From Pseudomonadota bacterium (GTDB taxonomy: Bacteria > Desulfobacterota > Desulfarculia > Adiutricales > JAGVGV01), in assembly GCA_018830135.1 (NCBI GenBank), contig JAHJTB010000411.1, positions 1 through 40,904 on the forward strand: a stretch of DNA of 40,904 nucleotides, read 5' to 3'. Below the pieces are notes generated by a model. It saw only the letters and a program-made list of their open reading frames with translations. It was not told the origin of the DNA and did no database searches. The position numbers and the translations under genes were made by a program. Below are positions 34,493 to 40,904 of this stretch, piece by piece (position 1 is the first letter of the stretch; each line of letters starts with the position of its first letter).

Positions 34493-34626
34493 CGTTCCAA
34501 AGCTCCAGCTTTGGAACGCCCGTTGGACTTGAAGCTGAGGCTTCAACACCTCAATCCAAATGCTACTCCCGTGGCAAGAAACCCTGCCGTGACTCAAAAG
34601 AAGGGAAGCTGGAGCTTGGGAACCCG
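34493..34626. repeat. Hairpin repeat cluster (CGTTCCAAAGC and TTGAAGC families)
   Basis: CGTTCCAAAGC (34493-34503), a 4-nt loop and GCTTTGGAACG (34508-34518) form a perfect 11-bp hairpin. TTGAAGC (34529-34535), loop TGAG and GCTTCAA (34540-34546) form a perfect 7-bp hairpin. A third related sequence, GAAGCTGGAGCTTGGGAACCCG, is at 34605-34626. The TTGAAGC/GCTTCAA pair also occurs at 19986-20002. These look like intergenic repeat elements inserted after the lipid cluster. Confidence 0.6.
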
Positions 34627-34645
34627 TATTAATGGGGGTTTTTTA
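34621..34645 (+). terminator. Probable rho-independent terminator after the DedA gene
   Basis: AACCC (34621-34625) pairs with GGGTT (34636-34640), followed by a T-run (TTTTAT). It lies ~185 nt downstream of the DedA stop on the plus strand. The following ~150 bp are AT-rich (for example near 34650-34680 and 34730-34750) and gene-free. Confidence 0.5.
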
Positions 34646-34804
34646 TCCGAAGATAATATTTTTTGACCATTTTGCGCAAAAATTAACCCTTAAGGCCTAA
34701 CCCGGGTTTCCGGTTTACGGGGGATCAAATCAGATTATATATGTAAAAACATGATGTTGATTTAAAGTCACCGTATTGCCCCGCCTTGATGTCATGTGGC
34801 TTCG

Positions 34805-34856
34805 AAAAATCAGGCCCTCGTGTTTTTGCCTGCAAAAGACAGAAGGCCCTGATTTT
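34805..34856 (-). terminator. Terminator of the arsenate-reductase-like gene
   Basis: Imperfect arms AAAATCAGGCCC (34806-34817) and GGCCCTGATTTT (34845-34856) flank a ~27-nt loop. On the minus strand the structure starts 14 nt after the stop of the gene at 34870 and ends in TTTTT, as expected for a factor-independent terminator. Confidence 0.6.
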
Positions 34857-34869
34857 CGCCGCGGTCAAT

Positions 34870-35337
34870 TCATGCGGTTCGGCCGAATCCGCCGGCCGAG
34901 GTCCTGATCAGGAACTGTTCGTGGTCATCGATAAAGTCCCGGACCGCCTGTTTGATGGCGTCCCGGACCCATAGCGTCTGTTCCAGTTTTTCGGCCTCGG
35001 TGCCGATAAACCCGGCCGGGTCCGGAAACGGCAGGTGAAGCCGGTGGGTCAGCCCCGGAAAAATAGGGCATTTGGCGGCCACGGATTCATCGCACACGGT
35101 GATGACATAGTCGTAGAGTTTTCCGGCCTTGAAAAGTTCGAAAACGCTTTGCGTCTTCTTCAGACTCAGATCGATTCCTTCCTCTTTCATGGCCTCGATC
35201 ACCAGCGGATTGATCCGGGTGGGCTCGAAACCGGCGCTTTCGACCTGGTAGCCCCCGCCGCCGAATTTACGCAGAAACGCTTCGAACATCTGACTCCGGG
35301 CGCTGTTGTGTTCGCAAATAACCAGGACTTTTTTCAT
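34870..35337 (-). CDS. arsC: Arsenate reductase / low-molecular-weight protein tyrosine phosphatase family
   Basis: The product is 155 residues from the ATG at 35337, preceded by AAGGAGG 6 nt upstream; longer in-frame starts lack a site. The N-terminal P-loop is VICEHNSARSQM (Cx5R type), and the general-acid Asp lies in LPFPDPAGF. A second cysteine occurs in VITVCDESVAAKCP, placed as in thioredoxin-linked ArsC. The enzyme would reduce arsenate to arsenite in the cytoplasm. No arsenite pump or ArsR gene lies within the window, so phosphatase activity remains possible. Confidence 0.85.
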   Translation of the reverse strand: MKKVLVICEHNSARSQMFEAFLRKFGGGGYQVESAGFEPTRINPLVIEAMKEEGIDLSLKKTQSVFELFKAGKLYDYVITVCDESVAAKCPIFPGLTHRLHLPFPDPAGFIGTEAEKLEQTLWVRDAIKQAVRDFIDDHEQFLIRTSAGGFGRTA

Positions 35338-35486
35338 TCCCCGCCTCCTTGGATATGGGTCCATCGAACCCAATGTGTCGGAGATTAATGCAGTTTCACA
35401 TGGCAAACGGGTGTCTAATGCCCGACATGGCGGTGACCTGTTGACATGGCGTCGATATCGAGCGGCCGGGGCCGTGGAAAATTCGT

Positions 35487-35514
35487 TTGACAGGCGAAAA
35501 TTTAATGACATACT
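35487..35514 (+). promoter_or_regulatory. Candidate sigma-70 promoter in the 35338-35753 gap
   Basis: TTGACA (35487-35492), a 16-nt spacer and CATACT (35509-35514; four of six matches to TATAAT) point toward the MEDS gene ~240 nt downstream. A second TTGACA at 35441 lacks a matching -10. The leader also contains a 7-bp hairpin (AGGCGGG 35573-35579 / CCCGCCT 35588-35594). Nothing else in this 416-bp divergent gap looks like a gene. Confidence 0.4.
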
Positions 35515-35753
35515 GGAAGTATAAAGGTTTGGTTTGCCTGATTTTCAAACAGGTTGGCGGGGAACTGGTTTTAGGCGGGGAATGGAACCCGCCTGTCCGA
35601 CCCGATGCGCGTTCGATGGGGCATTGGACCGCGCCGGGGGCTGTACATAAAGAACCGCGGCCGCGGCCGTGTAATCCAGGATACGAACCACTATGCGCAA
35701 CCTTTTAATGGACGCGGGCCGCGGCGCCGCCCGATGTCCGGAACGGAAGGTGG

Positions 35754-36410
35754 ATGGTGTACATTCGGACCTCGGACCAGGACCGGTTGGACCTGGGATT
35801 TCAGGGCCACCAGTGTAATTGGGGGGCGCACTTTTGCGGCCTCTATGAAACCGAGACGGAGCGCGACGAGATCGTCATGGGGTTTTTGGCCCAGGGGGTC
35901 ATGGACGGCGACCTGGAACTCTATTGTCCGGCGGAACGCACCCCGGAGGATTTCAAGGAAAAATTCGGACCGGTCTGCCCGGCCTGTGAAAACGCCCTGA
36001 ACGACCCCGCGATTATCCAACTGCTCTCCACCAGGGACCTGTACTACTCCGAAGGCGTGTTCTCCCCCTGGACCATGGATGACAGTCTCAACGCCTTTTT
36101 TATCGAAAGCCAGGAGTCGGGCCCTCGGAACGTTCGGGCCACGGCGGAAATGGTCTGGGCCCTGGAGGCCGTGCCCGGGGTGGAACACCTGATGGCCTAC
36201 GAGTCCCGGCTGAATTACTTCATCGCCGGCAAGCCCTGGATCAGCGTCTGCCTCTACAATCTGACCAAGTTCGACGGCAAGACCATTATGGACGTCTTGC
36301 GCACCCATCCTTATACCATCAGCAAAGGCGTCATCACCGAAAACCCCTTTTTTCAGGACCCGGATGAGTGGCTGGCCGCCAATGCCCCGCAGTTCCTGAC
36401 CAGGAATTAG
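35754..36410 (+). CDS. MEDS (DcmR-type sensory) domain protein
   Basis: This 218-residue soluble protein has the methanogen/methylotroph DcmR sensory signature near its N-terminus, WGAHFCGLYETETERDE (HxCxxY motif). It continues with FLAQGVMDGDLELYCPAERTPEDF and a Walker-like alpha/beta plan related to KaiC/RecA-like folds without a P-loop. C-terminal landmarks are NYFIAGKPWISVCLYN and DVLRTHPYTISKG. It also has an internal CPACENAL motif. The ATG at 35754 has GGAAGG close by; GTG 35757 is possible. The stop is 1 nt before the histidine kinase start, so it is probably the kinase's input or partner. Confidence 0.85.
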   Translation: MVYIRTSDQDRLDLGFQGHQCNWGAHFCGLYETETERDEIVMGFLAQGVMDGDLELYCPAERTPEDFKEKFGPVCPACENALNDPAIIQLLSTRDLYYSEGVFSPWTMDDSLNAFFIESQESGPRNVRATAEMVWALEAVPGVEHLMAYESRLNYFIAGKPWISVCLYNLTKFDGKTIMDVLRTHPYTISKGVITENPFFQDPDEWLAANAPQFLTRN

Positions 36411-36411
36411 G

Positions 36412-38739
36412 GTGAAGGGAAATCCGTCTCACGATCTTTTCCTGCTCATGCTCAACCTGGCCCAAATCCGGGTCGAGGGGCTGGCCGAAAGCATTTTCTG
36501 CCAGGCCATGAGCCGGATGTGGGCCCCGCTGGAGTTCGAACTGCTACGGTTGGAACGACCGCCGGAACCCGATGGGCCGGCCGCCGTGGAATACGTCGAG
36601 ATTTCGGTTTCGGGGACCTTGTACGGTCATATCCGGGTCACGGGCGATCAAGGGGGCCTGACGGAAGAGCGGCGTGTGCTGATACGCAACGCGGTGCGCA
36701 TGCTCGGGGTCATCCTGGAAAAAAACGACCAGGAACGCCAGCTTCAGAGGCATCATAATCATCTGGAGGTCGAAGTCCTGCGGCGGACCGAGGAGCTGGA
36801 TCGCAGCAACCGCCGACTCAAGTTCATCACGGAATCGACGTCCCGGCTAGCGGGATGCCTTGATTTCCAGACCCTGGGACGAAGCCTGCTGGAAACCTTC
36901 GCCCATATTCTGAAGGCGACCGGAGGTTCTTTTTATTACAACGACGGTGAAACCCTCCGGCTGATCCATCGGATCGGCGCGGTTCGGGCGCCGGAAGTCC
37001 TGCCCCTGCCGCCTGGCGAGTGGAGCGGCGAGGCGAACGACTCCGCGTTCGTGTATCCGTTGCTCGACAACGAGGGCCGGGTCCTGGGGCTGGTTTCCCT
37101 GGATTGCCCTGACGGCGTTGAACCGACGGACCTGGACAAGGAGATGGGCGCCATCATCGGTTCGTACGCGGATGAGGCCCTGCGGGCCATCGTCTACCTG
37201 ACCCGGTTGAAGACGAGCGAGGAGCGCTACCGGAGTCTGTACGAGCAGGCCGGGGAAGGTATTATTTTAAACGACATGGATATGAATATCGTCGACGCGA
37301 ATCCCAGGGCCTTGGAAATACTGGGCTATAGCCATTCGGAACTCGTCGGGCTCCATCTCGGGGACCTCCTTCACCCCGACGACTTGAAGGCGGCGCCCGT
37401 GGAATCGATACAGCGGCGGGTCCTAGACGGGGACAACGTGTCCATCGAGCGGAGATACCGAGGTGCCTCGGGGCAGTACATTCCGGTCCAGGTCACGGTC
37501 AGCTTCATGCCCAACACCGGTCTGAACCAGGTCTTTATTCAAGACATCAGTGAGCGCAAGCGGGCCGAGGAGGAGAGGGAACGGCTTGTCGCCCAGCTTC
37601 AGCAGTCGCAAAAGATGGAGGCCATCGGCACCCTGGCCGGAGGCGTGGCTCATGATTTCAACAACCTGCTCCAGGCGATCAACGGGTACACCCAGCTCCT
37701 GCTCTTGGCAAAAGAGGCGAACAATCCGGACCGGCCGAGCCTGAAAGAGATTGAAAAGGCCTGCGCCCGGGCCGGCCAGCTCGTCAAGCAACTGCTCCTG
37801 TTCAGCCGCAAGGTGGAAGCCGAACCCAGGCCCTTGAACCTCAACGAGGAGGTCGGTCAGGCGGGCAGGATGCTGGAGCGCACCATCCCCAAAATGATCG
37901 AGATCGAGATTCACCCGGAGCGCCGCCTATGGACCGTGCAGGCCGATCCCGTACAGATCGAACAGGCGCTGTTGAACCTGGGCGGCAATGCCGCCGACGC
38001 CATGCCCGACGGCGGCAGGCTGGTTATTGAAACCCAAAACGTCGTGCTGGACGAGGAGTACGCTCGGGGGCACCCCGGCGCAAGCCCGGGGAATTACGTG
38101 CTGCTGACCGTCTCCGACACGGGTTGCGGCATGGACCAGGAGACGCTGGAGCACATCTTCGATCCGTTTTTCACGACCAAGGAGTTCGGCAGAGGGACCG
38201 GCCTCGGTCTGGCTTCCGTCTATGGCATCGTCAAGGGCCACGGCGGGTACATCATGTGCTGCAGCGAACCCGGCCAGGGGACGACCTTCAAGATATTTCT
38301 TCCCGGCCTGGAACAAAATGCGGGGGATGTCTCCGGGCGGGAACTGGAGGACGAGCCTGAAGGCGGCACGGAAACCATCCTGCTCGTGGATGACGAGGCT
38401 CCCATTCGGGACTTCGCCACCCACGTACTCGGGCATTTCGGATACCGGATCGTGACCGCCTCGAACGGTCGGGAGGCGCTTGAAATCTATGCCGACCAAA
38501 AAGACCGTATCGACCTGGTCATTCTGGACATCGGCATGCCGGTCATGGGTGGATATCAATGCCTGCAAGGATTGCGGCAGGCCAATCCGGCCGGGAAGGT
38601 CCTGATCGCCAGCGGATATTCGATCAACGGCCAGGCGAAAAAGGCCTTGGAGGCCGGGGCCCTGGGGTTTATCCCCAAGCCCTATCAGGTCAAGGACCTC
38701 CTGGCTCGGGTTCGCAGGGCTCTGGACCAGGAGGTCTGA
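36412..38739 (+). CDS. Hybrid histidine kinase (GAF-PAS-HisKA-HATPase-REC)
   Basis: The product is 775 residues with a GTG start immediately after the MEDS gene. An N-terminal uncharacterised segment (~1-95) leads to a coiled region (~100-135). Then come a GAF-like domain (~140-260) and a PAS domain (~268-385; [19 protein letters not shown] ... [10 protein letters not shown]). HisKA follows with the phospho-acceptor His in [11 protein letters not shown] (~414). HATPase has N-box [14 protein letters not shown]-boxes DTGCGM and [11 protein letters not shown]. The receiver domain has its Asp in [12 protein letters not shown] (~706). No membrane span is visible, so it is cytoplasmic and probably senses through GAF/PAS and the adjacent MEDS protein. 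Confidence 0.93.
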   Translation: MKGNPSHDLFLLMLNLAQIRVEGLAESIFCQAMSRMWAPLEFELLRLERPPEPDGPAAVEYVEISVSGTLYGHIRVTGDQGGLTEERRVLIRNAVRMLGVILEKNDQERQLQRHHNHLEVEVLRRTEELDRSNRRLKFITESTSRLAGCLDFQTLGRSLLETFAHILKATGGSFYYNDGETLRLIHRIGAVRAPEVLPLPPGEWSGEANDSAFVYPLLDNEGRVLGLVSLDCPDGVEPTDLDKEMGAIIGSYADEALRAIVYLTRLKTSEERYRSLYEQAGEGIILNDMDMNIVDANPRALEILGYSHSELVGLHLGDLLHPDDLKAAPVESIQRRVLDGDNVSIERRYRGASGQYIPVQVTVSFMPNTGLNQVFIQDISERKRAEEERERLVAQLQQSQKMEAIGTLAGGVAHDFNNLLQAINGYTQLLLLAKEANNPDRPSLKEIEKACARAGQLVKQLLLFSRKVEAEPRPLNLNEEVGQAGRMLERTIPKMIEIEIHPERRLWTVQADPVQIEQALLNLGGNAADAMPDGGRLVIETQNVVLDEEYARGHPGASPGNYVLLTVSDTGCGMDQETLEHIFDPFFTTKEFGRGTGLGLASVYGIVKGHGGYIMCCSEPGQGTTFKIFLPGLEQNAGDVSGRELEDEPEGGTETILLVDDEAPIRDFATHVLGHFGYRIVTASNGREALEIYADQKDRIDLVILDIGMPVMGGYQCLQGLRQANPAGKVLIASGYSINGQAKKALEAGALGFIPKPYQVKDLLARVRRALDQEV

Positions 38740-38811
38740 GGACCCGGGCGGGACGGGATCCATTCCGGTATTCGATCGGTGTTTTCGACGGCCAGGCTAT
38801 CCAGCATGAAC

Positions 38812-38839
38812 ATCATCCCGGGAGTCCGGGATGATAATT
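38812..38839 (+). terminator. Probable terminator after the hybrid kinase
   Basis: ATCATCCCGG (38812-38821), loop GAGT and CCGGGATGAT (38826-38835) make a perfect 10-bp stem, followed by AATTT. It lies 73 nt after the kinase stop. The rest of the 38740-39187 gap shows no gene and no clear promoter. Confidence 0.55.
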
Positions 38840-39187
38840 TCCCAACTACCGACGGAGAGCGTAATCCCGTTGGATTGGATTCGCTTATGCCGAAAACCCT
38901 TTTTCGGCGAAACGAACGGAAACATGCGCCCTACTCACGTCTTGCACATCATGGGCACCCAGTATAGAATTCCATGAATTGGGCACAGCTTGCGGTTGGA
39001 ATATCCACCCGGATTTTCCGGAATGAGCGAACATAAAAAAACCAATTGTTTCGAGCCGAACGACCGAAGTGGAGTCCGGGAACGGATTGTTTGAGCCTCC
39101 GACCGGTCCAGTCCTGAAATACTCCAATCCTGATTAATAGAGGCCTTCCGTGGCTCCAGACGGCGGGGAAGGCTGACGGGTGTTCGT

Positions 39188-40904
39188 ATGCGCATGAAAA
39201 GAACGGTCTTCATTTTATTGATTATAATCGTATTCTCGTTTTTGAACCCGGGCGCACGGGCGGAAGATGCGCTGCGGATCGTTTACAATCCCGGAGTGGC
39301 CCCGCTCAACTTTCAAGACAAGGCCGGCCGGCCGGCCGGACTATTTGTCGACATCTGGGACCTGTGGTCGAAAAAGACCGGTCGAAGCATCCGTTTGATC
39401 GAGGCCGGTTCCTTTGACCAGTCCCTGGACATGATCAAGCAGGGCCGGGCCGATCTGCACGCCGGCCTGTTCGGGACCGCGGACCGGGCGGCCTCCCTGG
39501 ACTTCTCCCAGCCTCTCCTCAAGCTAGATTATTTTATTTTCACCCATCCGTCCGTCAGGGCCATGGAATCCCTGGAGCAGGCATCGGGCATGGTCGTGGG
39601 CATCCCCAAGGGAGGATACGCCGAGGACCTGGTGCGCCGGACCGTTCCGGGGAAGATGCTCGCCTTGTACAAGGATATGGACGATCTGTTTCGGGCCGCG
39701 CTGACCGGCGAGATCAAGGTCTTTGTCGCGCCCCGGATCGGCCTTCTTTACTACCTGGACCAACACCGTCTGGCCAACGTCTTCGGCTGGAAAAAAGAGG
39801 CCCCCCTCTTTTCCCAGACTTACTTCACGGCCGTCAAAAAGGGCAACGGCGAGCTGTTGAAGACCATCGACGACGGTCTGGGCGCCATCGGGGCTGACGA
39901 GCGCGAACATCTGGAAGACCGCTGGATCGTGAGCCGGGCCCAGGAAATCCCGGCCGAGTTCGCGGTCATGCTCACCGACCAGGAACGCGGTTTTCTGGCC
40001 AGGACCGACCTCATCACCGTCCACAACGAAAGCGACTGGGCGCCGTTCAATTTCAATGTCGATGGCGTTCCCAAGGGGTTTTCCATCGACTACATCAAGC
40101 TGCTGGCCGAAAAGACCGGCCTGCAGGTCAAGTTTGTCAGCGGTTATTCCTGGGAGGAATTCCTGGAGATGATCAAGGCGGGCAGGCTGGACGTGATGCT
40201 CAATATCGCCCGGTCCCCGGAACGCGACCGGTTTCTGGCCTTCAGCCCGCCCTACGTGACCATGCTCCAGGCGCTATACACCCGCAAGGACTTCCCGCCG
40301 GTCGCCTCGATAGAGGACCTGTTCGGGAAACGGTTTGCCACACCCAAGGGGTTTTTCCTCCAGGAAGCCTTGAAGCGCTATCCGAAAATCCAAGTCGTGG
40401 AAGTCGGGAACACAACCCGGGCCGTCCAGGCGGTTTCCACGGGCAAGGCCGACGCCATGTTCGACCTGATGCCCGTGGTCGATTACATCACCCGGCAGTT
40501 GCAGATCACCAACCTGAAGGTGGGCGGCGACATCGGCATTGGCGAGGGCAAGCCGATACCCCTGCATCTGGCCGTGAGCAAGGAGCGGAAGCTGTTAGCC
40601 GGGATTCTGGCCAAGGGGATGCGCAGGATATCCGACCGGGAAATCAGAGGGCTTCAGGAACGGTGGCTGGGCGGGGGGGAATCGGCCCGGGAATCAGAAA
40701 TCGATCTGACGGCTGAGGAACGCGCGTTCCTGAAAGCACATCCGGTCATCCGGGTGCACAACGAAGAAAACTGGGCGCCCTTCAACTTCTTTGACAACGG
40801 CCGCCCCCAAGGCCTGTCCATCGACTATATGAACCTGCTGGCCAAACGGCTGGGTCTGAAAATCGACTATGTTACCGGCCCGACCTGGAACGAGTTCCTG
40901 ACCA
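39188..40904 (+). CDS. Secreted sensor with three tandem solute-binding (SBP_bac_3) modules, 3' end outside window
   Basis: The frame stays open to the right edge (572 codons). After a signal peptide (FILLIIIVFSFLNPGARA) there are three SBP family 3 modules, at ~27-255, ~262-500 and from ~513 on. Modules 2 and 3 open with the same pattern, LT..ER.FL...., then (T/R)VHNE..WAPFNF..(D/N)G.P.G.SIDY. Tandem SBP_bac_3 domains behind a signal peptide are typical of BvgS/EvgS-like histidine kinases and of some diguanylate cyclases. The output domain is therefore expected just beyond the window. The start ATG 39188 has only weak ribosome-site complementarity; ATG 39194 is an alternative. Confidence 0.88.
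   Translation, partial: MRMKRTVFILLIIIVFSFLNPGARAEDALRIVYNPGVAPLNFQDKAGRPAGLFVDIWDLWSKKTGRSIRLIEAGSFDQSLDMIKQGRADLHAGLFGTADRAASLDFSQPLLKLDYFIFTHPSVRAMESLEQASGMVVGIPKGGYAEDLVRRTVPGKMLALYKDMDDLFRAALTGEIKVFVAPRIGLLYYLDQHRLANVFGWKKEAPLFSQTYFTAVKKGNGELLKTIDDGLGAIGADEREHLEDRWIVSRAQEIPAEFAVMLTDQERGFLARTDLITVHNESDWAPFNFNVDGVPKGFSIDYIKLLAEKTGLQVKFVSGYSWEEFLEMIKAGRLDVMLNIARSPERDRFLAFSPPYVTMLQALYTRKDFPPVASIEDLFGKRFATPKGFFLQEALKRYPKIQVVEVGNTTRAVQAVSTGKADAMFDLMPVVDYITRQLQITNLKVGGDIGIGEGKPIPLHLAVSKERKLLAGILAKGMRRISDREIRGLQERWLGGGESARESEIDLTAEERAFLKAHPVIRVHNEENWAPFNFFDNGRPQGLSIDYMNLLAKRLGLKIDYVTGPTWNEFLT

Noticed and set aside
38979-38993. TTGGGCACAGCTTGC, resembling a sigma-54 promoter upstream of the tandem-SBP sensor
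   Set aside because: The GG-to-GC spacing is 11 nt rather than the strictly required 12, and no activator-site dyad was seen upstream.
1-40904. tRNA genes, CRISPR arrays, integrases or transposases
   Set aside because: Gaps were scanned by eye for cloverleaf arms, regularly spaced repeats and catalytic motifs; none was found. A dedicated covariance-model scan could still reveal a small RNA.

Overview
The window is a GC-rich, gene-dense bacterial chromosome segment of 40.9 kb. Gene content points to an anaerobic member of the Desulfobacterota (the former Deltaproteobacteria). The indicators are a corrinoid-dependent methyltransferase pair, a sigma-54 enhancer-binding regulator, a MEDS-domain protein, several hybrid histidine kinases and a ferredoxin-type DUF362 protein. 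This is an inference from gene families; no marker gene (rRNA, tRNA, ribosomal protein) is present.

Layout. (1) 1-3715: the tail of a hybrid histidine kinase, a long perfect palindrome, and a SWIM/SNF2 helicase. (2) 3716-7353: a 392-bp repeat element with terminal inverted repeats, then a leftward operon with a lipoprotein and a secreted subtilisin-like protease. The lipoprotein is a free-standing copy of the protease's own prodomain. (3) 7354-12832: a leftward corrinoid methyltransferase operon (STAS-like protein, B12-binding protein, URO-D-family methyltransferase), divergent from a large TPR-GAF-AAA+-Fis sigma-54 activator. (4) 13034-19899: a complete branched-chain-type (Liv) ABC uptake operon with an acyl-CoA synthetase inside it. 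It is preceded by a near-consensus sigma-54 promoter and a dyad that looks like an enhancer site. (5) 20397-25115: a GMC-type oxidoreductase, a DUF362/ferredoxin protein, an M19-like dipeptidase and a PLP-dependent D-cysteine desulfhydrase/ACC deaminase homologue. (6) 25335-34435: a lipid or envelope cluster with a large unrecognised protein, phosphatidylserine decarboxylase, an Lgt-like membrane protein, a PHP-glycosyltransferase fusion, a radical SAM protein and a DedA protein. (7) 34870-40904: a leftward ArsC-like reductase, then a MEDS protein with a hybrid histidine kinase, and a secreted sensor with at least three tandem solute-binding modules that runs off the window.

How the parts may work together. 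The sigma-54 activator at 9701 is the obvious candidate to drive the Liv operon. An exact 9-mer (AATTTGGTT) occurs both in the enhancer-like dyad upstream of the Liv promoter and in the control region of the activator itself. Uptake, CoA activation and corrinoid demethylation could then form one substrate-responsive module. The lipid cluster combines phospholipid decarboxylation, a diacylglyceryl-transferase-like protein, a glycosyltransferase and a DedA protein with an unknown 789-residue protein. It is the best candidate in the window for an undescribed pathway. No CRISPR array, tRNA, rRNA, integrase or transposase was found.
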